The notes beneath the pieces are model-generated. The model ran no database searches. It saw only the letters and a program-made list of their open reading frames with translations, and was not told the origin of the DNA. From Planctomycetota bacterium (GTDB lineage Bacteria > Planctomycetota > B15-G4): DNA of 64,000 nt. The translations under genes were made by a program, and so were the position numbers. The stretch spans positions 28,081 through 92,080 of the forward strand of contig JAJDEP010000002.1 of NCBI GenBank assembly GCA_029259715.1, in the 5' to 3' direction. Of the stretch, positions 1 through 9,631 are shown one piece after another; positions within the stretch are counted from its first letter, which is position 1; each line of letters opens with the position of its first letter.

Positions 1-767
1 TCCGGGACGACGACCCATGCGGTGTCCGCGTGTGTCTCCGGCTTGACCCGGCGGCCGAGGTCGGTGCGGCCGGCGAGCCGGGCCGCGAGCAGGCCCAGCG
101 CCAGGGCGCCCACGACCAGACCGGCCCCCATCCACACCGTTCCCTGCACCAGCTCGTCACCTGCCCGCGCCACGATCAAGGTGCTCGGCACAACGCCCAG
201 GGCCGTGCCGAGGACGAACTCCCGGGCCCGCATCGAAGTGGCGGAGAGCACCAGATTCGTCAGCAGTGCGAATCCCACGGGGATGGTCCGCATGACGATG
301 CAGACCAGCAGGCCCTGCTCGCGGCAGGCCCGATCGATGCGCATCAGTCGGGGGCCTCCGTGCCGGTGGATCCAGTCGCGTCCGATCCAACGGCCGAGTC
401 CGAAGGCCATCAGGCTGCCGAGCAAGGTTGCGGCGAAGGCCAGAGCGAATCCGAGGGTCCATCCGTAGGCGGCCCCGGCCAGGGCCGCCACCGCCAGCCG
501 GGGGGCGCCCAGCATGATGCCGAGTGAACCCGCAGCGATGAAGGCGAGCGCCATGCTCGCGCCCCCCGCGCGCAGCGATCCGCTGAGCTGACGGATCGCA
601 TCCCCATCCCACAGGACTCCCGCCGCCACCACGACGCCCGCGACCAGGCTTCCGCGCAGGGCCAGGCGCCTCCAGCCGCTCGTCGTCGAGCCCTCCGCAT
701 CCCGACCCCGGCCCCGGCCCCGGCCATGAACCCGCCCCCGATCATGATCCTGATCTCGAAGCGTCAT
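1..767 (-). CDS. VTT-domain (TVP38/TMEM64, DedA-like) membrane protein, 3' end cut by window edge
   Basis: Reading the minus strand from ATG at 767 gives at least 255 residues running off the left edge with no stop. A charged, Gly/Arg-rich N-terminus is followed by a transmembrane stretch (LVAGVVVAAGVLW) and several hydrophobic helices. The central part, with GAAYGWTLGF, GRWIGRDWI, an Arg-rich segment and RTIPVGFALLTNL, looks like the VTT/SNARE-associated domain of TVP38/TMEM64 and DedA proteins. That family is known from lipid scramblases and related membrane proteins; the substrate here cannot be told. The ATG overlaps the TGA of the upstream glycosyltransferase gene (ATGA at 764-767), so it is the last visible gene of a three-gene envelope unit. 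The family call rests on hydrophobic pattern and motif resemblance. Confidence 0.75.
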   Translation of the reverse strand, partial: MTLRDQDHDRGRVHGRGRGRGRDAEGSTTSGWRRLALRGSLVAGVVVAAGVLWDGDAIRQLSGSLRAGGASMALAFIAAGSLGIMLGAPRLAVAALAGAAYGWTLGFALAFAATLLGSLMAFGLGRWIGRDWIHRHGGPRLMRIDRACREQGLLVCIVMRTIPVGFALLTNLVLSATSMRAREFVLGTALGVVPSTLIVARAGDELVQGTVWMGAGLVVGALALGLLAARLAGRTDLGRRVKPETHADTAWVVVP

Positions 768-1618
768 GATCCGACCCGGGCCGTCTCGGTAGCGGCAACG
801 CTCACGGGCTTGGCCGACCGCGTGGAGACCGGCCTGTGCCGGGAACCAGGGGCCGCTTTTCCTCCACGCGGGGGCGCCCGGGAACGGGGCTCCTCGCCCC
901 CGGAGCGCCGGGCGGAGCACACACGTCGCCTCCACCAGAGCATGGCCGCGCAATCGAACACACCACGCATCAGCCGATTGCCGACGCCGTACTTGGTCTG
1001 CCCGGAGAGCCTCGCCCGGTGGTTCACGGGCACCTCACCCACCCTCCAGCCGGCGATGATCAACAACGTCGGCAGGAAGCGGTGCATGCCGTTGAACACG
1101 GGCACCTCCTTGAGGACCTCGGCCCGGAGCACGCGCATGGCGCAGCCCGAGTCACGCAACGTGTCCCCGGTGAAGCATCGGCGGTAGGCGTTCCCCACCC
1201 GGGAGGACGCCCGGCGCACCCACGAGTCCGCGCGCCGCGCGCGCACACCGCAGACGACGTCGTGGGTCTGCAGGGCGGCGAGCATCCCGGGGATGTCCGC
1301 GGGGTCGTTCTGGCCGTCGCCATCCAGCGTCACCACGATGGCGCCGCGCGCGGCGTCGAAACCGGTCGCCAGGGCCGCGCTCTGCCCGCTGCGTCGCGCA
1401 TGGCGGAGCACGCGCAGCCTCGGACACCGCGGCAGGATCCGGCGCAGCACCGGCAGGGTGCCGTCGGTGCTCGCATCGTTGACGACGATGATCTCCGACG
1501 CGAGCGGCAGCAGTCCCGCGAGGACGCCCTCGATTTCCTTCACCAGTGACGTGACGTTGCCTTCCTCGTTGAAGACGGGCACGACCACGCTCAGGTCCAC
1601 GCGGTGCCGGTCACTCAT
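764..1618 (-). CDS. GT2 family glycosyltransferase (dolichol-phosphate-mannose-synthase type)
   Basis: 284 residues from ATG at 1618. The N-terminus (VDLSVVVPVFNEEGNV) is the GT2 nucleotide-sugar fold, followed by EIIVVNDASTDGT and VTLDGDGQNDPADIPGM, the DxD-type region of DPM1-like enzymes. SGCAMRVLRAEV and SGQTKYGVGNR are also typical of polyprenyl-phosphate glycosyltransferases. There is no C-terminal membrane pair, so it is probably peripheral. Family knowledge suggests transfer of a sugar from an NDP donor to a polyprenyl phosphate on the cytoplasmic face, making the donor for the ArnT-like transferase encoded just upstream. Its start overlaps that gene by 8 bp and its stop overlaps the VTT gene by 4 bp. 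The open frame extends upstream, but the extra residues read as antisense of the neighbour, so ATG 1618 is preferred. Confidence 0.88.
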   Translation of the reverse strand: MSDRHRVDLSVVVPVFNEEGNVTSLVKEIEGVLAGLLPLASEIIVVNDASTDGTLPVLRRILPRCPRLRVLRHARRSGQSAALATGFDAARGAIVVTLDGDGQNDPADIPGMLAALQTHDVVCGVRARRADSWVRRASSRVGNAYRRCFTGDTLRDSGCAMRVLRAEVLKEVPVFNGMHRFLPTLLIIAGWRVGEVPVNHRARLSGQTKYGVGNRLMRGVFDCAAMLWWRRRVCSARRSGGEEPRSRAPPRGGKAAPGSRHRPVSTRSAKPVSVAATETARVGS

Positions 1619-3161
1619 GATTCGCCCGCCCGGGCAGGAACGGATCGGTGGCGAGCGAGCCCACGGCATCGGCATCGCCCGCGACGCGGGCCACCCAGTC
1701 CTCGTCTTCGTCGCCCCAGTCGGCGATGACCTCGTAGCGTTCGCGCACGGACGCCCAGCGGGCGGCGTCGAAGTCTCCCCGCCGGTCGGCAATACCGGTC
1801 TTGAAGCTGCGCTCCCACACATCCACGCTCCCGTGACGCGCCAGCAGCAGTCCCGCCCAGAGCGCCACGCAACACAACGCGAAGGGCTTGAGCTGCCCCT
1901 TGGCGGCCGTGACCACGAGGGCCCCGGCGAGCACGACTCCCACGAGGGCGATGGCCACCGAACCCGTCACGCTCCCGCCCAGGACGGCCCGCTGCCAGAA
2001 GACGAGTGCGCCGGTCAGCAGCAGCGCCAGGGGGACCAGCACGGCCGCGCTGTAGGCAGCGACGCGACTCACGACGCGGGGCCTCGAGGTCCGCAGCGCC
2101 GTGACGGCATCGACCGTGAGCACGGCCAGCCAGGGGAGCAGCGGCAGCAAGTAGTGTGAGCGTTTCTGCGGCAACAGGCACAAGGCGATCAGCAGCGAGA
2201 CGACGATCGTCGCCGCCAAACGCAGCGACGGTGAATCGGCCCAACCGCGAGTGGCGATGCCCCTCCAGACGATCACGGGCAGCAGCAGCGTGAAGGGGAA
2301 GGCGCTCTTGACCAGGTACCTCAGCTGTCCGTACCAGGGATCGTAGTGCGACGAGGCGCCGAGCGCCGGTGGCGTGCCCGCATCGACACCGATGGGCCGC
2401 ATGAGAGCATTCAGGAATTGGTCCAGCGCCCCGGGTTGCGAGAGCCCGACCACCACGAACCAGGAGAGTCCGACGACCAACGCGCCGCCGATGGTCGCCA
2501 GGACGGCCGGCCGCCCCAGGCGCGAGAGCTCCCGGCGCCCGAGCAGGTGCAAGCCCGGGGGCAAGCCCACCACCAGGAGTGGCATGGTCGCCTTGGTCGC
2601 CAGGGCCAGGGCAAACACGAGGCCCCACGTCGTCAAGGCCAACCGCCCAGTCCGGTGGATCATCCGCTCGGCCAGGGCCAGGGTGATGAAGCACAGCAGC
2701 GCCAGCAACATCTCGGCGGTGCCCGTGCGGGCCTCGCTCTGCATCGCCCATAAGCACCCGAGGACAAGTCCCACCCAAGGGGCGTGCGCCGGACCGAGCA
2801 CCCGCATGCTCCACACCATCACCGCGATCACCAGCAGCACGGCGCTGGCCCAGGGAATCACGCGCAGGGTCCTCGTGCCGCGGCTCGCGCCGAGCGTGTT
2901 GGCACCGGCCACCGCCCAGTACATCAGCGGCGGCTTGTTGAGTCGCAGCTCGCCCTGGTAGCGCGGGATGATCCAGTCACCGCTCGCCTGCATGGTCCGG
3001 GCGACCTGATGCACCCGGAGCTCGGCACGGGTCGAGATCGGTGCCGCCCCCAGGTGAAATCCGCTCACTCCGGCGAACGTCAGCGCGACGATGAGCGCCA
3101 AGAACAACGCCCGAGCCGGCGTCGCCGCGGTCCTGGAGTCGGATACGAGTGTCGGTCCCAT
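1611..3161 (-). CDS. ArnT/PMT-like (GT83) integral membrane glycosyltransferase
   Basis: 516 residues from ATG at 3161, preceded by a good ribosome site (AGGGGAG about 4 nt upstream); a 25-residue longer frame exists without such a site. After a first transmembrane helix, the first periplasmic loop carries the family signature: a STRAELRVHQVARTM segment, then DWIIPRYQGELRLNKPPLMYW, like the catalytic loop of ArnT and related lipid-linked-sugar transferases. About ten more hydrophobic segments follow, then a soluble acidic C-terminal tail. Known relatives move a sugar from undecaprenyl phosphate to lipid A or other envelope acceptors; the acceptor here is unknown. Together with the GT2 gene it overlaps, it forms a donor-maker plus transferase pair. 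Confidence 0.85.
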   Translation of the reverse strand: MGPTLVSDSRTAATPARALFLALIVALTFAGVSGFHLGAAPISTRAELRVHQVARTMQASGDWIIPRYQGELRLNKPPLMYWAVAGANTLGASRGTRTLRVIPWASAVLLVIAVMVWSMRVLGPAHAPWVGLVLGCLWAMQSEARTGTAEMLLALLCFITLALAERMIHRTGRLALTTWGLVFALALATKATMPLLVVGLPPGLHLLGRRELSRLGRPAVLATIGGALVVGLSWFVVVGLSQPGALDQFLNALMRPIGVDAGTPPALGASSHYDPWYGQLRYLVKSAFPFTLLLPVIVWRGIATRGWADSPSLRLAATIVVSLLIALCLLPQKRSHYLLPLLPWLAVLTVDAVTALRTSRPRVVSRVAAYSAAVLVPLALLLTGALVFWQRAVLGGSVTGSVAIALVGVVLAGALVVTAAKGQLKPFALCCVALWAGLLLARHGSVDVWERSFKTGIADRRGDFDAARWASVRERYEVIADWGDEDEDWVARVAGDADAVGSLATDPFLPGRANHE

Positions 3162-3249
3162 TCGCTCCCCTGAGGAGCGCCATGGTGCCCGCGGGCTTCG
3201 CCGACGACCGTTACGACCAGATGAACACTCCGTCATCCGCGCGACGGAT

Positions 3250-3276
3250 GCCGGCTCACGACCTCAGGGAGCCGGC
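3250..3276 (-). terminator. Hairpin just after the efflux operon
   Basis: Perfect 8-bp arms (GCCGGCTC / GAGCCGGC) with an 11-nt loop sit 1 nt past the stop codon of the TolC-like gene. There is no T-run on the minus strand, so it may be an attenuating or 3'-end-protecting hairpin rather than a full intrinsic terminator. Confidence 0.4.
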
Positions 3277-3277
3277 C

Positions 3278-4702
3278 TCAGGGAATCGTCGCGGCGGCTC
3301 TCAGCTCATCGGGCAGGGGCCCGCCCAGGGCGCGCTCGAGATCGACCCGGGCCAACGCGGCCAGCAGGCGGGCCTCGACCAGGGTCGCCCGTGCGGTGAT
3401 CGCCGCCGTCTCGGCTTGCAGCAGCGTGAGCAGGTTCGTGTCCCCCCCGTCGTAGGCCTTGCGGGCCAGGGCCATGACACGCTCCGCCTGGGGCAGGACC
3501 TCGTCCTCCACGAAGCGCGCGGTCGCGACAGCCAGCTGCCGTTGGTCGGCGGCGGCGCGCACCTGCTGTCCGGCCTCGGCCACCATGGCTTCCCCCAGGC
3601 GGCGGAGCTGCTCCAGCTCGAACTCGGCCCGGCTGATCTGGGCCTCGTTCCCGTCGAAGACGGGCAGCTCGAGATCGAGCTCCGGGCCGAGTACCGACGT
3701 GTCTTCCCCTTCGGGGCGCTCGTAGCCCAGGCCCAACGTGACCTCCGGGAGGGCCTCGCCGCGCGCGACGGCCACGCGCTCCTCGGCCGCCCGGATGGCC
3801 GCGTCCGCCGTGCGCAGGTCGAGCCGGTTCGACAGCGCGTAGCCGACCAGCGTCTCGCGATCGACCAGGTCCGCTCCGGCTGCGGGCAGCGCGTCGATGA
3901 GCGGCACCTCGATCAGGTCAACGGTGAGCGACAGCAGGCCGGCGAGTCGCCGCGCGCTGCCCACTTCCGCACGACGGGTGCGCCGGACCTCGAGGTCGGC
4001 CCCCAGGGCCAGTGTGCGCGCCAGACTGGCGTCGGTGGCGGTGGCCACGCCGCGATCGACCCGCTCGGCGACGGCCTCGGCGGAGCGCCGGGCGAGGTCG
4101 GCACCGGCCTCGGCGGCCACCCGCAAGCGCCGTGACGCCACGCCCTCGAAGTACGCCGTCTGGGTGTCGACCACCAGCTCTCCGGCCTGCCGCCCGAGGG
4201 CGAGCAGTTGCTGCTCCATGCCCGCCGCCGCCGCCCGTCGCCGGGCGGGGATGCGCAGCAGGTCCATGGCGTTCTGGGCGAGCCCGCCGGTGATGCGACT
4301 GCTCCCGCTCCCCGACGGGAACAGCAGACCGAGGCCCAGGGTGGGGTTCTCGAGCAGGCCCGCCTGGACGAAGTCGGCGCGCGCGATGCCGAGGCCCATG
4401 AACCCCGCCTGCAGCCGCCGGCTGTTGAGCAACGCCAGGCGCAAGGCTTCGTCGAGGGACAGGCCGTCGCGCAGGAACGCCTCGATGGCATCCGGACTCA
4501 GCGGCGGCTGCTCGGGGTCGTAGACCTCTGTCGCGCCGGTCGTCTCGGCGATGAGCTCCCGGGCCCCGGCATAGTCGGGCTGCAACTCCTCGCCCGCACA
4601 GCTCGTGAGCAGGAGCGCCGCCGCCACCACGCCGGCAACCGACCACAGGCCAGCGATCGCTCGCATCACAGGGGAATTCCTCGCCGCAGCATGGCTCTTC
4701 AT
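3278..4702 (-). CDS. TolC-family outer membrane efflux lipoprotein
   Basis: 474 residues. A signal peptide ends in a lipobox (AALLLTSC, Cys about 35), so the protein is likely an outer-membrane lipoprotein. The rest shows the two internally similar long amphipathic helical halves of TolC/OEP proteins: SLDEALRLALLNSRRLQ...GLGIARADFVQAGLLENPTLGLGL in the first half and YALSNRLDLRTADAAIRAAEERV...GEALPEVTLGLGYE in the second. Its ATG overlaps the TGA of the RND pump gene (4699-4702), so it is translated with the pump. It would form the outer-membrane exit duct of the tripartite metal efflux system encoded upstream on the same strand. Confidence 0.9.
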   Translation of the reverse strand: MKSHAAARNSPVMRAIAGLWSVAGVVAAALLLTSCAGEELQPDYAGARELIAETTGATEVYDPEQPPLSPDAIEAFLRDGLSLDEALRLALLNSRRLQAGFMGLGIARADFVQAGLLENPTLGLGLLFPSGSGSSRITGGLAQNAMDLLRIPARRRAAAAGMEQQLLALGRQAGELVVDTQTAYFEGVASRRLRVAAEAGADLARRSAEAVAERVDRGVATATDASLARTLALGADLEVRRTRRAEVGSARRLAGLLSLTVDLIEVPLIDALPAAGADLVDRETLVGYALSNRLDLRTADAAIRAAEERVAVARGEALPEVTLGLGYERPEGEDTSVLGPELDLELPVFDGNEAQISRAEFELEQLRRLGEAMVAEAGQQVRAAADQRQLAVATARFVEDEVLPQAERVMALARKAYDGGDTNLLTLLQAETAAITARATLVEARLLAALARVDLERALGGPLPDELRAAATIP

Positions 4703-7700
4703 CGCAGCACTCCTTCCGCCGACGCTTCCGGGCTGGGCTCGTGGGGCGCGACGGGCCGCCCGAAGCGCTTCAGCAGCGTGGGCACCACCGCCATATTCAG
4801 CACGGTGGCCGAGAACATCCCGCAGATGATCACGACGGCCATCGGGCTCAGGATCTCGTTGCCCGGCTGGTCGCCGCGCAGCGCGAGGGGCACCAGCGCG
4901 AACCCCGTGGCCAAGGCCGTCATCACGATGGGCGCCAGCCGCTCCATGGTCCCGCGGCGGATGGCCTCGCCGAAGTCGGCCACCCCCTCGAAGCGCTGCA
5001 GGTGGCGGATGTGGGAGACCAGCATCACGCCATTGCGCGTGGCCACGCCGAACACGGTGATCAGGCCGATGATCGACGCCACCGAGAAGGCGCCGCCGGT
5101 AAGCGCCACGCCCACCACGCCGCCCATCAAGGCCAGCGGCAGGTTCAACATGATCAAGGTCGTGTCGCGCATCGACCGGAACACCGAGTAGAGCAGTCCG
5201 ACGATGCCCAGCACGATGCCGAGGCTGAGCCAGCCGAGACGTCGGGCGGTGGACTCGGCGCTCTCGAACTGGCCGCCGTACTCGACCCAGTAGCCGGACG
5301 GCAGCTCCACCTCGGCCTCGATGGCCGCGCGCATGTCGTCGACGACGCTGCCCACGTCCCGCCCGGCCACGTTGGACATGACCACGAACTTGCGCTGCAC
5401 GTTCTCACGGCTGATGAAGTTGGGCGAGCGGTCCTCGCGGATCATGGCCAGGGCGCTCAGCGGCACCTTGCCCCCGCTGGGCGTGTCGACCCACGTGCCG
5501 GCCACCGCCTCGGGGGTCGCCCGTTCGATGGCGTCCATCCTCACCAACAGGTCGAAGGCGTTGACACCCTCGAGCACCTGACCGCTGACATGCCCCATGG
5601 TCGCCAGCTCGAGGGCCGAGGCCACCTGCGACACGGTCAGCCCGTGCCGGGCGATGGCGGTGCGGTCGAACGCGATGCGCAGGGTCGGCACGAGGGTCTG
5701 CTGCTCGGCGGAGACGTCCACGGCGCCCGGCACATCGTGCAGGACCTCCTGGATCGCGCCGCCCAGCTCGCGCAAAGTGGCCAGGTCGTCGCCGAAGATC
5801 TTGATGGCGATGCTCGCCCGCGTGCCCGACAGGTGGTGGTCGATGCGGTGACTGATGGGCTGGCCGAAGCTGGCCTGGATGCCGGGCACCGCCGCCACCT
5901 CCGCCCGCAAGGCCGCGAGCAGTTCGGCACGCGTCCGCACCGGCAGGCCGAAGCGCGCCGGCGCCTGCATGTCGAGGGTCAGGTCGATCTCGCTGGCCTC
6001 CACCCCCTGGACGTGTTCGTCGCCCTGCGCGCGCCCGGTGCGCCGACCGATGGCCACGATCTCGGGGTGCTCCATGAGCGCCCGCTGCACCACGCCGGCC
6101 AGGCGATCGCTCTCCTCGAGCGACGAGCCCGGCAGCGTCACCATGCCCACCACCAGGGCGCCCTCGTTGAACTCGGGCAGGAAGTTCCGCCCCATCGAGG
6201 CCGCCGCCAGCACACTGACCACGAACAACACGGCCGCCGGAACGACGAGACGCCAGGGATGGGCCAGGGCGGCGCCGAGCAGCGGAGCGAACCCACGCTT
6301 GAGGGCCGACACCAGCCGCGCCTCGCCCTGCTTGCCCTCCGAAGCGAGGCTGCGCGGCAGCATCCAGGCGCACATCACCGGCGTCACGGTCACCGCCGTG
6401 AGCAGCGAAGCCCCGAGGGCCACCATGAAGGCCACGCCCAGGGGCTTCAGCAGCCGGCCCTCCACCCCGTCGAGGGCGAACAGCGGCGTGAACACCAGCA
6501 GGATGATGAAGGTGGCCAGGACGATGGAGGGTCGCACCTCCACCGAGGCGTCGTAGACCACCCGCAACACCGGACGTCGTTCCCCGGGACCACGAGCGAA
6601 GTTCTCCCGCATGCGCCGGGCCACGTTCTCCACGTCGATGATGGCGTCGTCCACGAGCGCGCCGATGGCGATGGCCATGCCGCCCAGGGTCATGGTGTTG
6701 ATGCCGCCCCCCATGGCATCGAGCACCAGCACTGCCACCAGCAAGGACAGCGGCAGCACCGACAACGTGATCAGGCTGGCCCGAGCGCTGGCCAGAAAGA
6801 CCACGATGACCAGCACCACCATGATCGCCCCCTCGAGCAGCGCGTTCATGGTGTTCGCGATGGAGCGCTGCACGAAGGGGGCCTGACGGAAGAGGTCGCG
6901 GTTGATCAGCATGCCCTCGGGCAGGCCCCGCTGGATGTCGTCGAGGGCCACGTCCAGGCGCCCGGTCAGCTCGAGCGTGTTGGCCGAGGGTTGCCGCTGC
7001 ACGGCGAAGACCACCGCGGGCTCGGTGACGGGCTCGCCGTCCGCGCTGCGACGCGACGCCGAGGCGGTCCCGCGCTTGAGCGCCGCCCCGATCTGCACGA
7101 CGCCCAGATCCGAGACGAGCACGGGCACGCCGTCGCGCAAGGCCACCACCGTCGCGCCGATGTCGTCGGTGGACGCGACCCGGCCGATGCCCTCGACGAT
7201 GGTCTCGGTGGCGCCGGTGATGAGCACGCCGCCGGCGACGTTCTGGTTCGTGCCTTCGAGCGCCCGCAGGACCTGGCTCGCGGTCACGTCCCGCGCGCGC
7301 AGGAGCCGCGGCGCGAGCACGACCTGGTACTGCTTGATGTCGCCGCCGATCGGGGTGACCTGCGAGACGCCCGGCACCGCCAGCAGCCGTCGACGCACCG
7401 ACGTGGAGGCGATGGTGCCCAGCTCCAGCGGGCTGTGTCGGTCCGACGTGAGCGACAGGAACAGGATCTCGCCCATGATCGACGAGATGGGCGCCATGAT
7501 CGGCGGATCGGTCTGGTCCGGCAGGCTGCCCGTCACCGAGGCCAGCCGCTCGGTCACCGTCTGCCGCGCGCGGTAGATGTCGGTGCCCCACTCGAACTCG
7601 ATCCAGACGGCCGACACGCCCACCGCCGAGCTCGAGCGCACCCGGCGCACGCCGGTCGCGCCGTTCATGGAGGCCTCGATGGGGAAGGTGACCTGGGTCT

Positions 7701-7884
7701 CCATCTCGATCGGCGACAGCCCGTGCCCCTCGACGAGCACGGTGACCGTCGGCGCCGAGAGGTCCGGGAAGACGTCGACGGGCATGCGCGCGGCCACATA
7801 GACGCCGTAGGCCGTGAGCGACAGGGCCAGCCCCAGGACGGTGCCCCGATTGCCGAGGGCCCAGCGGATGAGCAGGTTGATCAT
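4699..7884 (-). CDS. Heavy-metal-efflux-type RND transporter (CusA/CzcA family)
   Basis: 1061 residues, normal length for the family. The N-terminus (LIRWALGNRGTVLGL) and first periplasmic segment with VDVFPDLSAPTVTVLVEGHG and PIEMETQVTFPIE are standard for CusA/CzcA proteins. Twelve transmembrane helices are arranged as two halves. TM4 reads GALVDDAIIDVENV, giving the paired Asp and the Glu of the heavy-metal subfamily proton relay. The metal cannot be decided from this motif alone, since it differs from the classic CusA and CzcA versions. Ten bases separate it from the adaptor gene upstream, and it overlaps the TolC-like gene downstream, so all three are one operon. Confidence 0.93.
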   Translation of the reverse strand: MINLLIRWALGNRGTVLGLALSLTAYGVYVAARMPVDVFPDLSAPTVTVLVEGHGLSPIEMETQVTFPIEASMNGATGVRRVRSSSAVGVSAVWIEFEWGTDIYRARQTVTERLASVTGSLPDQTDPPIMAPISSIMGEILFLSLTSDRHSPLELGTIASTSVRRRLLAVPGVSQVTPIGGDIKQYQVVLAPRLLRARDVTASQVLRALEGTNQNVAGGVLITGATETIVEGIGRVASTDDIGATVVALRDGVPVLVSDLGVVQIGAALKRGTASASRRSADGEPVTEPAVVFAVQRQPSANTLELTGRLDVALDDIQRGLPEGMLINRDLFRQAPFVQRSIANTMNALLEGAIMVVLVIVVFLASARASLITLSVLPLSLLVAVLVLDAMGGGINTMTLGGMAIAIGALVDDAIIDVENVARRMRENFARGPGERRPVLRVVYDASVEVRPSIVLATFIILLVFTPLFALDGVEGRLLKPLGVAFMVALGASLLTAVTVTPVMCAWMLPRSLASEGKQGEARLVSALKRGFAPLLGAALAHPWRLVVPAAVLFVVSVLAAASMGRNFLPEFNEGALVVGMVTLPGSSLEESDRLAGVVQRALMEHPEIVAIGRRTGRAQGDEHVQGVEASEIDLTLDMQAPARFGLPVRTRAELLAALRAEVAAVPGIQASFGQPISHRIDHHLSGTRASIAIKIFGDDLATLRELGGAIQEVLHDVPGAVDVSAEQQTLVPTLRIAFDRTAIARHGLTVSQVASALELATMGHVSGQVLEGVNAFDLLVRMDAIERATPEAVAGTWVDTPSGGKVPLSALAMIREDRSPNFISRENVQRKFVVMSNVAGRDVGSVVDDMRAAIEAEVELPSGYWVEYGGQFESAESTARRLGWLSLGIVLGIVGLLYSVFRSMRDTTLIMLNLPLALMGGVVGVALTGGAFSVASIIGLITVFGVATRNGVMLVSHIRHLQRFEGVADFGEAIRRGTMERLAPIVMTALATGFALVPLALRGDQPGNEILSPMAVVIICGMFSATVLNMAVVPTLLKRFGRPVAPHEPSPEASAEGVLR

Positions 7885-7894
7885 GCTGCGCGCC

Positions 7895-9526
7895 TCAATG
7901 CTGGTGCTGGTGGCCGAAGGACGCCGGGGTCATCGCCGCCATGCGGACGGTCTCGGCACCGCGGGTGGCGACCCGCTCGCCGGCGGCCACCCCCGAGCGG
8001 ATCTCCACGTGGTCGCCGTCCCGCAGTCCGAGCACCAGCTCCCGGCGCTCGAACAACTCACCGTCGTGCATGACGTAGGCGAATGGCAATCCGCCTTCCC
8101 ACACGATGGCCGTGCCGGGGATGACCACGTCGGCCTCCACCGTCTCCACGGCGATCTCGAGCTCGGCCAGCATGCCGGGCCTCACCACCGCCTCAGCCAC
8201 CGCCAGTTCGTAACGCAGGATGGCCGTGCGTGACCCGGGGTCGACCTCCGGCGAGAGGACGGGCGCACCGCCGCTGTGCCTCCCGCCGACCGGCAGGCGC
8301 AGCCCGGGCACCGCCGGGAAGGTGGCCAGCGCGGGCGGTCGCCCGGTCACCAGCGGCAGCTCGAATTCCGAGACGCGACCCTCGATCCACACCCGCGACC
8401 CGTCGACGATGCGGAACAGCGCCTCCTCGGTCTCCACCGATTCGCCGACGACGCGCCCCTCCGCGACGAGCACGCCGGCGATGGGCGCCCGCAGCACGAA
8501 GCGCAACATGCCGTCGGGCGACACCATGGTCTGGCTGCTGCGCTGCGTGCGCTGCACCTCCAGCGCCGCCCGCGCGGCCTCCCCGGCCCCCCGGGCATTC
8601 TGCGCGAGGGCCAGGTCCCGTTCCGCCTGGTCGAGCTGCTGTTGGGTCGAGAGTCCGTCGACCCGCAGGGCCGCGATGCGCCCATGGTCGGACGTGGCGT
8701 AGCGGAGCTGCGACTCGGCCTCGGCGAGCTGCCGCTCGACCTCCAGCGCCTTCAGGTCCCATTCGAGCGCCAGCGCCCGCAACTGTGCAGCGTCCGCCGG
8801 ACTCAAGGGGGGCTCGATCAGCGCCAGGTCCTGTCCGGCGGAGACCACGTCGCCGCTGCGGGGCAACGCGCCGTCCGCGGGCGGCAGCAGACGTCCCGCC
8901 ACCGGCGCCGACACGGCCGCCGCTCGTCCCTCGACCGCCACCACGTCGGCCGGCACGGTCAGCCGCCGGACCACGCGCCGCGGGGCCGCCTCGGCCAGCA
9001 AGAGGCCGACCTTCCACTGTTGCTCGAGCAGGAAGCGCACCCCGTCGTCGTGATGGTGCTCGTCGTCCGCGGCGAGCGCGGCCGCCTCCTCGTGCGTGGC
9101 GTGGACCACCATCTCGCCCAGGTCGAGGGTCTCGGTGACCTCGTCACCGGTGAGTTCCAGGCGCCCCGGAAAGCGCCCGGACTCCGGCAGGCTCCCCGTG
9201 GGGACGAACACGCCGGCGCGACTCGGCGCCTCCGCGATGAGTCGATGCGGGCCCACGTGCAGCACCACCTTCCCCGCCTTCACCGGCGCACCCGTGGCGA
9301 GCAGGCTCAGGTGCACCAGGTATTCCGTCTCGGCACCGCGGACCAGGTGCGGATACTCCAGGAACAGCAGCACCCGCTCACCGAACGCAGTGATGCCCAC
9401 CGGCTCGGGCCCCAGCGGCTCGCCCTCACCATGGGGATCGTCGGAGGCGACGGCCGGGACGGTCGGCGCGCACGCGACGAGCGGCAGGCAGACCACGAAG
9501 ACTGACAACAGGATGCAGGACTTCAC
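7895..9526 (-). CDS. RND periplasmic adaptor (CusB-like), His-rich
   Basis: 543 residues from GTG at 9526, preceded by GAGAGGGAAG. The N-terminal signal ends near LVACAP, a plausible lipobox. Residues about 45-140 form an immunoglobulin-like domain seen in some metal adaptors (VRGAETEYLVHLSLL..., FVPTGSLPESGRFPGRLEL). A DDEHHHDDG cluster follows, then the barrel-sandwich/hairpin part (GRLLPPADGALPRSGDVVSAGQ..., a coiled coil rich in Glu, Ala and Arg) and the membrane-proximal beta-barrel. The protein ends in HQHQH. The His clusters suggest metal binding, consistent with the adaptor handing metal to the pump. It lies 10 bp upstream of the RND gene. Confidence 0.9.
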   Translation of the reverse strand: MKSCILLSVFVVCLPLVACAPTVPAVASDDPHGEGEPLGPEPVGITAFGERVLLFLEYPHLVRGAETEYLVHLSLLATGAPVKAGKVVLHVGPHRLIAEAPSRAGVFVPTGSLPESGRFPGRLELTGDEVTETLDLGEMVVHATHEEAAALAADDEHHHDDGVRFLLEQQWKVGLLLAEAAPRRVVRRLTVPADVVAVEGRAAAVSAPVAGRLLPPADGALPRSGDVVSAGQDLALIEPPLSPADAAQLRALALEWDLKALEVERQLAEAESQLRYATSDHGRIAALRVDGLSTQQQLDQAERDLALAQNARGAGEAARAALEVQRTQRSSQTMVSPDGMLRFVLRAPIAGVLVAEGRVVGESVETEEALFRIVDGSRVWIEGRVSEFELPLVTGRPPALATFPAVPGLRLPVGGRHSGGAPVLSPEVDPGSRTAILRYELAVAEAVVRPGMLAELEIAVETVEADVVIPGTAIVWEGGLPFAYVMHDGELFERRELVLGLRDGDHVEIRSGVAAGERVATRGAETVRMAAMTPASFGHQHQH

Positions 9527-9631
9527 GCGCTTCCCTCTCGAGGATCGAGGGTGGTTTCGCCGGGGGCCGGTGGGCCCTGGGCGGGATCGGATCGACGGCT
9601 TGCGACCGGAGACCGGCCGGAGGGCCGGTGA

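Noticed and set aside
4741..8073. Long plus-strand open frame opposite the RND and adaptor genes
   Set aside because: Low-complexity antisense product (many His/Arg/Gly) over a clear RND pump gene.
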